Shown: positions 37,005-48,880 of the stretch, in pieces
Numbering within the stretch: the first letter of the stretch is position 1
How the letters are laid out: each line of letters opens with the position of its first letter
Assembly (NCBI GenBank): GCA_028023455.1
Contig: JAQFVV010006200.1
Location: 4,873,860-4,937,859 of the forward strand
Direction: 5' to 3'
Source: Epiperipatus broadwayi
Taxonomy: Eukaryota > Onychophora > Udeonychophora > Euonychophora > Peripatidae
DNA length: 64,000 nucleotides
Notes under the pieces: model-generated
Told to the model about the DNA's origin: nothing
Seen by the model: only the letters and a program-made list of their open reading frames with translations
Database searches by the model: none
Program-made: the position numbers and the translations under genes

Positions 37005-38320
37005 ATGGTAACTAGAAGTGGAAGAAAGTGGAACATTCTTAAGAAACACTAAGTACTAGTGATAGTGAAATGGGAGATGCTACTGCCAATAATGAGGAAG
37101 AGTCTTTGTATAGAAAAACACTACAGGTCTGTAGCTGAGGTTGGTGATCTTTCACAGATACATGTCATTGATCTAGTGACACCTCAAACCCAGAGAGCAC
37201 CTGAAGGTGATGTGGACCAATCACCCAGAATTGAGTTAGTTTAACTTATTGGAAATCAAATCAACATGGAACAAATACTCCAAGTAATTATGAGTATGGA
37301 AACAAGTTTTAAAGCAGACATGAATAATATGGGAACAAGTTTGAAAGAAGACATGAATAGTATGGAAACAAAGATGAATAGTAAGATTGATGGTATGAAG
37401 GATACTATGGTAACCAAGGCTGATATGGTTGACATGAAAATAAAATTGAAAGAAAATAGAAGTTCTTTGAGAAAAGATTTGAAAAGAGACATAGATGAGG
37501 TTTAAAAAATGAAAATAAAAATTAAGGATGTTGAAACTAAATTATCTGAGGATATGGGACAACTATCCATAGAGTTGAAGAATGTTAAAAAAGATAATGC
37601 TGAAATGAAACAAACAATGAGGGAAGTAAGAAAGGAGATGGATGAGAAAGACGTATGATGTCAGTAACATTTTGAAGAGTTTAACTGTAGTATAGCCAAT
37701 CAACTTGACATCAAGTATAAAAAAGTGTGGCAAAACCATGAGGCATTTAGGAATGAAGTCTGTACAAACCAAGAAAGACACCAGGGTAAGTTCAAGAGGA
37801 GCTCCATGACATTCACATGAAAGTAGATCAATTTTACGTAAGACAAAGTGCTGAGGTAAATATGTATGAAGAAGGTAGGGAAACCATGAATCAAAATCAA
37901 TTGAGAGACAAAATGGCTTTAAATGAAGCAGAAGTCATTATAACTAAAATGACTTTAGAAAAGGTCATAGAGAACACAAATGAAATATGGGATCAGATTG
38001 GTCATTTAGATGAGTCCATCACCCAAAGATTCATACACATTAAATCTCAACTGTGCCAAAACACATGAGTCATGGAGATGCAACCAACCAAGATGGGTCA
38101 AAGACCCAAGATGATAAGGATAGAAGTAATGAGTTAGGGAAAAACCTGGAGACTGCTGCTTGGGATTTTTTAGAGGCAACTGACCCCTGTTTGGAATCTA
38201 TCCTTACACAACAAACAATGCCTGAGATCAAATATGATGCTCTTCATTTTAATTTTGGAAGAACAGTTGCTAGTGCATGTCAAATTCACCCAGAAGTATG
38301 ACCCCATAGATATACCCTAT
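37005..38320 (+). pseudogene. Ty3/gypsy-like Gag remnant
   Basis: ATG at 37005 opens MVTRSGRKWN, a start common in gypsy Gag proteins. Later segments form a long, highly charged coiled coil (37266-37505: repeated MxTSFKxDMNxM-like units), continuing in shifted frames at 37560-37800 and 37817-38068. A final piece at 38053-38301 contains TAAWDFLEATDPCLESIL. Stops and frameshifts separate every piece. Gag assembles the particle that packages the element RNA. Here it only marks the 5' part of a dead copy, whose protease-RT section is largely missing before the integrase end at 39238. Confidence 0.6.
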
Positions 38321-38329
38321 GGTGTCAGG

Positions 38330-38935
38330 CTGAGCATATGGTCATGCAACACAAATGAGGACCAATAACCAATTTGTGCAACTCAAAAGTTTTCAAGAGA
38401 GAACAATCATTAACACTCCCAAACATCAAATGAGGCTGAGTTCACAAGACTCTATGGCCAACCATGAATTAGATGATGGACCCATGAAAGTCAACATGAC
38501 CTCACACTCCTAAAATATTCTTTAGACAATATATTGGTGAACTGAATAACAATCACCAGACTAGAACAATACTCACTCATATAACTGTCACAAAAGAAAA
38601 TTGTCAAGATAAGGAAATCAGTTCTCAAAGCACTAAGGAGATCAATGAGCTGATTATCTTAAATGTCTATTATGACACTCAAGATATTTCCATAATGAAG
38701 TGGATGATCAAAGTATAGAAAGTCATCAAATAATAATGGAGGTGACTATACCACAAACCAAGAAGCAAAAGGGTTCCCAGTTCCATAAATTGTGCAACAT
38801 TTATGAAAGCCCCTTCACATTCATTAAGCATGTTAATGGAAGTGCTTAAAAGGAAAAGCACATATAAAAGGAAGGGCTTCAAAGATTCTGACCTTGGAAC
38901 ATGATTATGGACCTTTTACAATTACTGAACCCATA
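38330..38935 (+). pseudogene. residual retroelement sequence
   Basis: Lies between the Gag remnant and the microsatellite palindromes. It is less AT-rich than typical intergenic DNA, with only short open stretches in several frames. Position suggests eroded pol sequence, but no catalytic motif was seen. Confidence 0.3.
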
Positions 38936-38942
38936 TATATAC

Positions 38943-38951
38943 ATGCTCTTA

Positions 38952-38993
<42 letters not shown>

Positions 38994-39009
38994 TAAGAGC
39001 ATCAATATC

Positions 39010-39049
<40 letters not shown>

Positions 39050-39057
39050 GAATTGAT
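38943..39057. repeat. two adjacent palindromes with (TA)n cores
   Basis: ATGCTCTTAAGTTTATAT pairs with ATATAAACTTAAGAGCAT around a TA run (38943-39002). Immediately next, ATCTTTCATAT pairs with ATATGAAAGA around a second TA run (to about 39057). Both have unique-sequence arms and microsatellite loops. Confidence 0.9.
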
Positions 39058-39237
39058 GATGACATTGACATAGAAAGAAGACACTTAAAATCAAATAGGA
39101 CGTAATACAATGCACCTACAGATTCACAAAGTCATAGTTTATGACCAACAAATAAAGTATTAATTATAGGCCAACTAAACAGCATGATAGTGCAATGAAA
39201 TGCTGACACTATTTTAAAGCAAGAAAATACAAACTCA

Positions 39238-39560
39238 CTGTCATACTCTCTAAGCTAGATACAGAAAAAGATAGGATAAAAGCTTATGAGCAACTCATGA
39301 ATAGGAACAATCAGAGGAATAAAGATGCAAAGAAAAATCCACACAACTTTAAAGTAGGAGATCAAGTATTTATATAAGGACTCCTCACATGAGCAAGCCA
39401 CAAGGAAACAAATATCAGAAATTTTATCATCAGTATGAAGGGTCTTATATGATTACAAAGCAAGCAGGTCCCAATTCATTTTGGTTAGATGTTAAGGAAG
39501 AAATCAAGAGTAATTATAATGCTCAGATTTTGAAACCTTATTTTGTCCAATCAAAATAAC
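39238..39560 (+). pseudogene. Ty3/gypsy integrase C-terminal remnant
   Basis: The open frame reads KLDTEKDRIKAYEQLMNRNN, then HNFKVGDQVFI, where a stop and frameshift occur. It resumes with PQGNKYQKFYHQYEGSYMI and ends in QILKPYFVQSK plus stop. The order F-x-VGD-V (SH3-like barrel), a K-F/Y-x-x-x-YEGSY segment and a short C-terminal tail match the integrase C-terminal domain of Ty3/gypsy elements. The catalytic DDE core is missing, replaced by unrelated sequence and microsatellites, so the pol gene is internally deleted. Confidence 0.75.
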
Positions 39561-39589
39561 TAAATAATTGCCATAGCTTACATGTATAT

Positions 39590-39965
39590 AAATAAAGAGA
39601 TAGAAAGAAACGATAGATGAGATAAGTAAAAAGGGGAAGTTACATTGGAAAAAAAAGTATGTATAAGTTGTAACCATAATTAATAGATGTGGTGAGAGGA
39701 AGAGAGAATATAGAGGAAAAAATAAAGAGGAAAGGATCAGTATAAAATTAGTAAACAGGGGAGTGTAAGAGAAAGAGTAGAGAGAAAAGAGGAAGAGAAA
39801 GACAGTGCGAATAGAGAAGAAAAAGAGTAGAGAGAAATAAAACAATATAACATTGGAGACTCTTGAGAGGAGAGGAGAAAGAGGAAGGAGAAAGAAATCA
39901 ATATAAAATTAAAGGAACACTCAGAGAGAGTAAGAGAGAAAGGAAGAAAAAAGAATAATAAAAAA
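39590..39965 (+). repeat. 375-bp purine-rich (GAGA/GAAA) tract
   Basis: Almost all G and A on the + strand, rich in GAGAGA, GAAAGA and AGGAAG. Starting at about 39668, TGTAACCATAATTAATAGAT and the following purine block are mirrored in inverted orientation at 44810-44957. It follows directly on the integrase end, where a gypsy polypurine tract would be expected, but it is far longer than needed for priming. Confidence 0.8.
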
Positions 39966-39969
39966 TATA

Positions 39970-41845
39970 TATAACATTATATTTTCTTTAAAATTTTGTT
40001 ATATTTAATGTAATACTATTCATTATTACAAGTCTGCTAGGTAATTAATTTATGTAATTTTAATTCTGAGGAGATGTGCTTGATAAGCTAAATTATACAT
40101 TATTTATTTTTGATTAAGTTGAGATTTTATCTATTACTATAATTATTTTAAATGTATGGTAATTTAGTCATTTATATGGTAAACAGCCCAAGAAGTTTTC
40201 GTTTATAATTTTGTAGAAATGCAATAGTAATTTATAACCACTAATGATTTTATGCATTGAGAGTTATTATTCTCACACCTTATTTACATTATTATCCATG
40301 TCCACTTGTTATAATAATTTTGATACTTGATATTTCATACATGTGTGTATTGTAATCTGTGCCAAAAATTTCATATGCTATTAATTTTCTTTATTAATAT
40401 TTTTTTTAAAAAGTTTTTTGAATTAAAAATTCCAATTGATGTTTCAGGCATTGCTTATTGTTAGTATGATTAAAATTTTGAATATGACTTTAGTTAGTTA
40501 TAGTGATGTTTGTATCTTATCATTGTTAGTTATAGTATTGTTATATTTATTATTGTGCTTGATGGAGTAGACAAAGTTCTCCATCCTTACTATACTGCTT
40601 TTCCATCAGATAATAGTGCTTATTTCCAGTGATTATTATCACATCTTTATAAAGTACCTAGATCCCTGGAGAGGGTCCTATATTTCTTGGTGTGGTTTTC
40701 CATGTTTTCATAATGCACTGTAACAAAAGTCCAGGCATTCTGTTCTGCACCAGAAGTAAGTGTTTGGAAGCCACCACTCTTATGATGTATTTATTGATTT
40801 ATGCTAGTTTCTCTGCAGAGCTTATGTTTGGCATATCACTCATGATGTGTTTAAAGCTAGTTTTCCACCATAGTAGGTGAGGTTGTATTGTGTTTTGATA
40901 TGTGATGACAAGATAAGTTAGTTTGAAGGATTTGGTTTCTTCAGGATACACTCAGTTATTTTAGTGCTTAAAGGTGCAACAATGTTTGTATTGTGCAATC
41001 ACGATACTGTAATCAGTCACAAGTCATCAATAATTAGTAATTTTAAATGTTTAATTTGCAAGCATATGGCCAATAAGTGCAATCCACACATGCTATAAAG
41101 ATGCTGTGATCATCCAAAACTTCTCCAATGAATGTGTAAGTCATTTATTTTTAACACTTTGTGTAATTTATATTATGTGGACAGTAAATCTTAAATTTTT
41201 ATGTATGCAAGAGACTTCTGATGAGTGGCCATACATTTCATTTCATTCAGTCATTTAGATATTTATTAGTTCAAAAGTCTAAACAATAGAGAGTATTTAC
41301 TTGTAGTTTGAGATTTATTTAAATATACCAGCTATTGCTTAATTTTACTTACCTGATAATTTCAGGTATTAACAAATCAGTCCATCAATTATGGTTACCA
41401 ATTTTAATAATGTTTTATTTAGAATAAATAAATCAAAAGAAATTATATGTTATTAAGCTAATGATTAATCCCATGTAAAACATATAAATTTATAATGCCC
41501 AAAATTGTTTAAAGGATTGCTTATATTGGAGATGTAGAAGAGTTAGCTAGTGTTAACTCTCCATTTAATTAAACTGTTATATAGGGTGATCTATGTCAGA
41601 ATCATTTATCCATTTTAAGAAGCCTTAGCATTTATTTGTAAGATCCCAAAGAATTTTAAATACTGTTAGTCAAATAACTATATTGTTAACAGCACTATCT
41701 TGGCAATGTTTCCATGTGTGTGTAAAAAAATTTTTTATTATATTGTAAATAAATTTATTAAGTATTTATTTAAAATAAATTAGTTTCTGCTTAATTTTTT
41801 TTGTATGTTAGTGTCTTGGATTCACAATGCTAATTATTTCATTTA
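39970..41845. other. AT-rich intergenic stretch
   Basis: No gene recognised. Frames at 40692-40880 show no known domain. Confidence 0.5.
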
Positions 41846-41850
41846 ATTAA

Positions 41851-43960
41851 TATTATCATCATCAATAGTAGTCTGTCCAATAGACAGGTCCAGAGAGTAG
41901 TCATACATCAGTTCATCCATTCTTCCATTCCATTCTCTTCCTTGCCCACTTCCTCAATTCCACATAACCCCTTCCATCTCGTATATCATCCAATAATGTC
42001 AATCTCTTCCATCCTTTCTTTTTATTTCCACTCACCATTCCTTCCAAAACATCTTTCATTAAACTATAATCTTTTCTTAGTATATGTCCAATCCAGTTTC
42101 TCTTTCTCTCTTTGATACTTTCAATCAATCTTCTTTCCTCATTAACTCTTTTCAAAACTTCTTCATTTGTTATTTTATTCACCCAACTGATTTTTTCCAT
42201 TTTTCTCCATGTCCACATCTCAAAAGCTTCCAGTCGTTTCTTAATTCTATTACTCAATGTCCATGTCTCACAACCATACATTAATACACTCCACACATAA
42301 CATTTAATTAATCTTTTCCTTAATTCTCTTTCCATAGGTCCACAGAATATCTTCTTTCTTTTTACAAATGTCACCTTTGCCAATGCTATTCTTCTTTTAA
42401 CTTCATCTTCACTTCTTCCATCCTCACTCAACCAACAACCCAAATATCTAAATCCCTTCACCTGCTGCACCATGTCATCATGGATTCCAATTTGCAGTCT
42501 TTTTGCATCTCTCCCTATCCATAAACACTTAGTCTTTTCAATATTAATCTTCATTCCATATGCCATACATCCTTCTTCCAATTTATTCAACATATTCTGA
42601 AGATCCTTTCATTCCTCAGCAATAAGAGCCATATCATCTGCAAATCTTATACACTTTATTACTCTCCCTCCAACATTTTCTCCTCCACAGTCCAAATAAT
42701 TATTTATCATATCTTCTAAATAAATATTAAACAAAACAGGTGACATACTACATCCTTGCCTAACTCCACTTTCTATATTCACTTCATCCATCTCATTACA
42801 TCCAAATCTAACTCTTATTCATTGCCCATTATACATATTCCATATCAATCATCTTTCTTTCCAGAATACTCCTTTATCTCTTAAAATAGACATCAGTTTA
42901 TTCTAGCTTACTCTATCAAATGCCTTTTCTAAATCTACAAAACATATACCAATTCCTTTATCTCTTTCAATATATCTTTCTGCAATTGTCCTAACAATAC
43001 CAATAGAATCTCTTGTGCTTTTCCCTTTCCAAAAACCAAACTGTTCTTCAGCAATATAATAGTCAACCTTCCCATAAATCCTTTGAGTTAAAATCCTCAA
43101 TAACATCTTAGAAACATGAGACAATACACTTATTGTCCTATACTCTTCACATTTAACAGCTTTCTTCTTTTTAGCAATTGGAATCACTATAGTTCTTAAA
43201 AAATCTTCAGTCCAAACTCCACTATTATATATCAAATTGCAAAGTCCAACTATTTCCTTCATAGTAAATTCTCCCATTTCTCTCAAAAATTCTATAGGTA
43301 CTGCATCAAATCCAATAGCCTTACCATTCTTCATTTGTGCGATTGCCTTTCTTACTTCATCTGGCAGTATGTCCATACCTCTATCATCCATTGCAACATC
43401 TTCTTCATTTTCAAGTTCATAACTAATTAAATTATTTCCTCTACTAAACAGATACCGAATATATTCTTCCCATCTTTTTAATATATCATTACTATCAGTT
43501 AACCTTCTTCCATTCTTATCTGCAATCTCACTTGCTACCCATGTCTTTTTCTCCCAAGAAATACTTTGTATTCTATCAAATGCTAGATCATATCTTTTCA
43601 TGTGTTGAAACCTTTCTATCTCTTTACATTCTTGCTCCAACCACTTTTCTTTTGCTAAATCTGTTTCTCTTCTTAATTCATTATTAAATTTCCTATATTC
43701 CTTTTGCCCTTCCTCAGTATTTACATTCTTCCACCATCTCTGCACTTCCATCTTTTCCAACATACCTTCAGTTATCCAAGGTCTTTTAGCTTTTCTTGCC
43801 CGAATAATACCTATTTCATTTTTTGCTATTTTCAAGAATCCCTCTTTAATTCTATTCCAACACTCATCAGAGCTATTAATATAGTTCCCATCCTGAACAA
43901 TTCTTTTAAATTCATTAATTAATATTATGTAGAATACTTTTATATCCATAGAGATGTGAT
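41851..43960 (-). pseudogene. 5'-truncated LINE (RT through C-terminus)
   Basis: Minus-strand coding runs in three same-direction pieces. Residues from 43949 to 42903 (348 codons) hold the RT N-terminus with MKNGKAIGFDAVPIEFLREM and CFVDLEKAFDRVS (motif A). A piece at 42791-42609 has GVRQGCSMSPVLFNIYLEDM and IRFADDMALIAEE, with FADD the catalytic motif. A 226-codon piece at 42593-41913 has INIEKTKCLWIG, FRYLGCWLSEDGR and YGCETWTLSNRIKKRLEAFE, ending in a C-terminal domain. Stops interrupt near 42901 and 42606. The 3' end finishes in a TGATGATGATAAT-type tail (+ strand 41852-41866). The upstream endonuclease is absent, so the copy is 5'-truncated at about 43960, as is usual for LINE insertion. 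It is distinct from the RTE copies at 23.4 and 59.5 kb. The clade is not assigned. Confidence 0.88.
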
Positions 43961-43964
43961 AGAG

Positions 43965-44800
43965 TTATGTATATAATTGTGATTTCTGGATGAAATCACT
44001 GTAACAGATAATTTCATATTTCCAGATACCAAATTAATAGTTTGTTTAAGAAGTATTTTAAACAATGTTATCTTCTAAGATAGAATATTGTCTTTTATAA
44101 GGTAAAATGGGTTGACATTTCAGAAGATTTTTCATGTTATTTAGACTGCACACTATTGTAATTATTTTTAATGTCAAGGGTCTAGTTTACATTTAGTTGC
44201 TTATGAAAGTTGTCTGTGGGAAGGTGGAATAACATAAAAAGCACTCTTGTCTTTCCTCCATCCCAAGTGATGTCCTGGGTATTGGGCTGTAATTAATTTA
44301 GATTGGAATATTATAATTATGTAATTAAATATTGAAGTAATCCTCCTTTTCTAAAATTTTTATAAATTTGATATCTTATAGAAGGATGTGGCCACTCAAG
44401 TTAAGTATTTGCTTTCTATAGCCAGCCAGTATATCATTGACTTATCCATTCATCTATTCATTTGCTTAATAGGCAACTTCATATTAGTTCATTTCACAAG
44501 AGTTACTGTAGGAGTCCTAAGATCATTTACTCTTGTTGTTTTGTGCAGTGATTTACATAATTTTCTATATCACAACATCCAGTAGTACTAGTGTAGAATT
44601 AGAATTTCTTATTTATTACCTGTGCTAGAAGAAGAGCACATCTTGTGGTATTTGTTTCATTTAATTTATTACAAATCATGCTATCAGAAGTTATAACAAG
44701 GATTGTATTTATTTCAAAATATTAAGAAATTTTAGTAGGATATATTTCTTTTTTACTCACAAACTTGTTGTACCCAGGGAATGTGATTTGATGGAACTGA
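43965..44800. other. AT-rich non-coding stretch
   Basis: No recognised gene or repeat between the LINE and the pyrimidine tract. Confidence 0.5.
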
Positions 44801-44809
44801 AGAGTCTCT

Positions 44810-44949
44810 AATTTTATCTTAGTCTTTTCCTTCTTCCTTTTTCTCTCTCTCCTTCTTCATTTCTCTCTCTATCTCTTTTTTTTCCTTTCCCTACCCCTTT
44901 TTTCTTTCTTCCTCCTCTTCTCTACCACCCTTATCTATTAATTATGGTT

Positions 44950-44957
<8 letters not shown>
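44810..44957 (-). repeat. pyrimidine-rich tract, inverted copy of 39.66-39.87 kb
   Basis: The reverse complement reads TGTAACCATAATTAATAGAT, then a long purine-rich block, then TTAGAGACTCTT. The same order appears on the + strand at 39668-39870 (TTGGAGACTCTT at its end). The two copies lie in opposite orientation 5 kb apart, so a related second element end lies here on the minus strand. It is followed by a TA run at 44954-45003. Confidence 0.65.
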
Positions 44958-45006
<49 letters not shown>

Positions 45007-45023
45007 TTTCTTTGATGAGGGTA

Positions 45024-45179
45024 TTAAAAACAATCACTGGGATACCTGAAAACTAAACTAGTTATAGGGTTAATCCATGCTGAATGATGAATCCTCACAT
45101 ACTTAGGTAGTCCTCCAAAAGGTCTAATAAAAATTAAAAGAAGAGAAGGACAGAGGCAACAAATAAATATAGGTGCCAT
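45024..45179 (-). CDS. possible short ORF after an acceptor-like site
   Basis: On the minus strand, a CTCTTTTACAG acceptor-like sequence is immediately followed by ATG (45177-45179) and a 51-codon frame. Its first 20 residues are hydrophobic (signal-peptide-like, PIFICCLCPSLLLLIFI). It then reads GLPKYVRIHHSAWINPITSL before TAA. It could be a residual spliced ORF of a retroelement or chance. No family is recognised. Confidence 0.2.
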   Translation of the reverse strand: MAPIFICCLCPSLLLIFIRPFGGLPKYVRIHHSAWINPITSLVFRYPSDCF

Positions 45180-45189
45180 CTGTAAAAGA

Positions 45190-45480
45190 GACACATTACA
45201 TTAAAGCTTACCAAAAAAATAAAAAAGGGAGGAGAAGAAGAAAAAACCTTATATATGTTTCGCCTTTTTTATTGGATGTTATTTAATAGAAAGAGAGGGG
45301 AGAAAGATTTGAAAACAGTGCAGATGGTAAGGAGTTATAAAAATATTAAAGGTAGATCCCATGATCTTACATCTAGAGAAACAAGACACCCAGATTTAAA
45401 TGCATATATATATATAATTACTCATTAACTGTTAAAATTTCCATTTGTAAAGTAAAATTTTAGCCCTGTAAGGATGGGGA
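45190..45480. other. unassigned stretch before LTR-like repeat A2
   Basis: Purine-rich on the + strand in places. No coding or repeat identity seen. Confidence 0.4.
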
Positions 45481-45482
45481 GT

Positions 45483-45720
45483 TGTGAAGGCAGCTTACAA
45501 GCTTGATCAAACCAACCAATGGTTAATCATATCACCAATTGTACCAATTCCAAACTTAGCTTAAATAATAAGTTTTATTTGATATATGTATATGTTATTT
45601 TACTATCTCAAAATATAAGTATATGTGGTTATGTAATATGTATATACTATTTACTTCAACAAATAATAAAAAGATTAAATCATGCAAATTATTTTTTTGT
45701 GTCATTTTGCATATACATAT
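45483..45720 (+). repeat. LTR-like direct repeat A, copy 2
   Basis: Partner of 33996-34250, starting TGTGAAGGCAGCTTACAAGC. Its right part is cut by the minus-strand gypsy element, which begins at 45725 just after an ATAT target sequence. That means repeat A was here first. Confidence 0.6.
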
Positions 45721-45724
45721 ATAT

Positions 45725-46041
45725 TGTGCCACTATTTCAGATTAGAAAATTAAAATAATTAATTATGAAATTGTTTCCAAAAATGTTTAACATTTTTTTC
45801 TACCACTTTCAATTTAATTTCACAATCCAATTAAAAAAATAAATAATCTACCATTTTGTTTTTTTCTCTCTCTTTTTTTTTTAAATCCCAATAAAAAACT
45901 AATAAATATTATCAAAAAAAAAACTTCCTATACACACAACTTTTATTTCCTATTTTCTACCTAATATATATATATATGTATATGCATATATTCACATACA
46001 CACAGAGAACATAACATGAGCTGATCGAAATTATCGGCTCA
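45725..46041 (-). mobile_element. 3' LTR of gypsy element 1
   Basis: 317 bp, matched by the LTR at 53198-53515 with roughly 20 substitutions plus small length changes in T runs, or about 93% identity by eye. On the element (minus) strand it starts TGAGCCGATAATTT and ends AGTGGCACA, giving the TG...CA ends of LTRs. It contains an AATAAAAG polyadenylation-like signal. It is flanked outside by ATAT (45721-45724), repeated at 53516-53519. Confidence 0.93.
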
Positions 46042-46380
46042 TTGCATCCCTTTCTGATTAAAAAAAATAAAAAAAACTTTAATTACTCCATGAAGGCTTT
46101 CCTGTCAATTCTCTCTTTTACAAGGCTTTAAATATCTTGCATTATAAGTTCCCTTTTCTTTCTCTTTTTCCTAACACCATGAATGCATTAGGTCCGCATT
46201 TTTGAACAATTTTTTATGGACCTTCAAACAAAGCGAAAATTTTCTTATATTGCTTCTCACTCATCCTGCTCACTAGCTGAGTTTTGACATAAACCCAGTT
46301 CCCTATCTCAAAATGCCCTGGGCAGACATTTCCCCTTTTTTCTGTTCAGATTTCTTTTTTAACCATTCTATAGTGTGACG

Positions 46381-47250
46381 TCAATCATTCTCCACGTTAA
46401 CTATTAACTTTTCTAAATGTACCAGATACTTGAGAAGAGACAGTTCAATCTGATCATAATGTAATCTTTCAGGAGCTAGGTCGGTAGACTCCTGGTAGAT
46501 AGAATTTATAATTTTGATCATTTGTGGAAGTACATTAAACCACTGTTTATGGTTTTCTTTCAAATGAGCATGAAATAAACATCTCAATTCTTTCATAACC
46601 CTTTCACAGGGATTAGATTGAGAGTTTCTAATAGAGGTTAAAACATGATATATTTTTTCATGCTGAAGCCAATTTTTCCATTCATTGGCCATAAAAGGAG
46701 TACCATGATCACTCAAAACTGCACAAGGTTTACCCACCTGTACAAACTGTTTGTCTCTCAGTGCAGCCATCGATGATTTCCTATCAGCTTTCTGCAAAGG
46801 ATAAGCTTGTACTAACTTCGAGAAAACATTGTATGTCACTAAAATATACCTGTATTGATGAAATGAAGGCAAAGGACCATAGAAATCGATGGCCAATAAC
46901 TCATTTGGGTTTTTAGGTATAATAGGTGTAAGCATTCCAGCATAATTCTTATTTGAAGGTTTATTCTGTTGAGATTTGTGACATTTCTGTAATGTGTCCA
47001 CAATAGACCTGTACATATTTGGCCAATAGTACCATCTTTGTATGAGTTTATTTATCTTAGTGAACCATAATGTCCATATGTCCTATGTACATAGCTTATC
47101 AAGTGTTCCCTTAAAGTTTGAGGTATAACTATTTTCCAGCAATCTATTCCTCGCTTAAACATCAATGTCCTGTTCATCATTCTATACCGATGTAATTTAT
47201 TTTTACTTCATACATGATTTTCTGGCTTTTTGATATTATTACAGCCTTGT
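46381..47250 (-). pseudogene. gypsy element 1: integrase
   Basis: The open 211-codon segment (47016 to 46381) holds the three parts of the retroviral-type catalytic triad: LLAIDFYGPLP (first Asp), CAVLSDHGTPF (second Asp) and SNPCERVMKELR (Glu). Upstream, CHKSQQNKP is the end of the zinc-binding region, whose first half is broken by frameshifts at 47020-47250. Integrase inserts the cDNA into the genome. The C-terminal SH3-like domain toward 46060 is out of frame. The segment keeps its active-site residues but cannot be made intact from this copy. Confidence 0.88.
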
Positions 47251-47259
47251 ATTAGTTTT

Positions 47260-47900
47260 TTGCATGTAGAATCAGATGCTTGAAAAAACTTTATTCTCTT
47301 CATATCACTTTCCATCGCTTTATCGGAATCAATTGCAAGTGGGGTTAATTGGGATTTCTTGAGTTTTAGATTCTGACCTTTGTCTGGAATCGGATTTCTA
47401 CTCAGTATATCAGGTACTACATTTTCTTTTCCTGAGCAATGTACTACCTGGTAACTGAACCTTTGAAGATATAGGGCTCACCTTATAAACCTATCGTTTG
47501 TTAAATAGCACTTATTAATAAACTATAAACTCTTATGGTCCATGATAATGATAATCTCTGATCCTAGTAGTAAATGTTTGAATTTGTTTAATGCCCAAAT
47601 TATGGCCAGCACCTTCCTTTAAGTAGCAGTATAGTTTCTCTCTGATTAATTTAGACTTTTACTTAAAAAATATAGAACTTGAGGTTTTCTTTCTTCATTT
47701 TCTTGAAATAGTATAGCCCCCAACCCAACTTTACTGCTGTCCATCTGTAGCCTAAAGGGTTTTTCAAAATCAGGATAGGCAAGTGTAACCATTCTTAGAA
47801 ACTTTTCTTTGTTTTAACTGCTTCATACTGTTTTTCACCCCACTCCCATTGACTTCCTTTTCTAAGCAGTTGTATAAGTGCTTCGTGTCTCTGGAAAAAT
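47260..47900 (-). pseudogene. gypsy element 1: RNase H domain and linker
   Basis: Reading on the minus strand from about 47770, the order is FRLQMDSSKVGLGAILFQE (the first catalytic Asp region of RNase H) and then a decayed centre. GSEIIIIMDHKSL at about 47555 and YLQRFSYQVVHCSGKENVVP at about 47470-47410 follow, leading into a linker toward the integrase. The block order is that of Ty3/gypsy pol. Several stops interrupt it. This domain would remove the RNA template during reverse transcription. Confidence 0.75.
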
Positions 47901-47949
47901 TCTCATAGAATCTCTGATAAAAGTTGCAGATGATAAGATATGATCTGAT

Positions 47950-48880
47950 TTGTTTCTTATGCTTAGGTTGGGGAAAATTGGTTATTGCTTCAATTTTATC
48001 AGGATGTGGGCATACACCTTGTGCGCAAACAAGATGTCCTAAAAATAAAATTTCATTTTGTTAAATGTTACTTTTTTTTAAATTGATTGTAATGTTTTTT
48101 GTTGTCACTCCTGTAAAAACATTGATAAATTTTCTAAATGCTCTTGAAAGGAACGTGAAGCTATTACAACATCTTCCATATAAAATATGATGAACTGTTT
48201 CACCCTGTTGGATAATACCTGATCTAAACAGTGCAACAAACTGGATCTGCTATAAACCAGCCCAAACGGCACATGTATATCCCTCATATCTAAATTCAGT
48301 GTATTTTTGATCTTCTCTATGAAGTGGCATCTGCCAGTAACTCGAGGTTAAGTCAAAAGACAAGAAGTATTTCTTCTCATGAAATTCTAACAGTAAATCT
48401 GTTATACGAGATGGTACATCTCTGTCTGGTATTGTAATAGCATTTAACTGCCATGGGTCTAAACATCCTCTCATGGAGCCATCTTTTTTTTATAATTATT
48501 GGAAGGTTTATATAAGGAGACTGCTATTTTTTATAATCCCACATTGTTCCATTTATTGTATTTAATTGTCTACTTCAGTTTTATATTTAACTGAATAGGG
48601 TATGACCTCCACTGAAACTGAGTCTCATCTATTACTCTTATTTGGTGTACATATTCCTTTATAATGCTGGGATTTATAGCAAATATTCGTTGATGCTGCT
48701 ATAGTATTTCTCTAAGTCGATTTTTCCAGTTGTTATTATTTTTCTCTAACTTGCTTACTTTGTTCTCTATTTCCTCATAAATATCCTCTACTATCATATG
48801 TGCTACTTTATTACTTTGACTACTTTGTTCACTAAATGGAATTCTTTCATTTTCTATTATTGCTATTTTTTACAGTAATT
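47950..48880 (-). pseudogene. gypsy element 1: reverse transcriptase
   Basis: Upstream sequence near 48850-48560 reads like the connection region before gypsy RT. The piece at 48474-48250 has FLSFDLTSSYWQMPL (motif A Asp), then YTEFRY. The piece at 48287-48105 has HVPFGLVYSRS and FIIFYMEDVVIASR. The catalytic YxDD box therefore reads YMED here, with the second-to-last Asp changed to Glu, and the two pieces are in different frames. Both points mean this copy is inactive. It lies between protease and RNase H as expected for the family. Confidence 0.85.

Noticed and set aside
37256-37492. Minus-strand frame rich in Phe, Leu and Ser
   Set aside because: It is the antisense shadow of the Gag coiled coil on the + strand.
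42084-42300. + strand frames opposite the 41.9 kb LINE
   Set aside because: They lie on the antisense strand of a well-supported LINE coding region.
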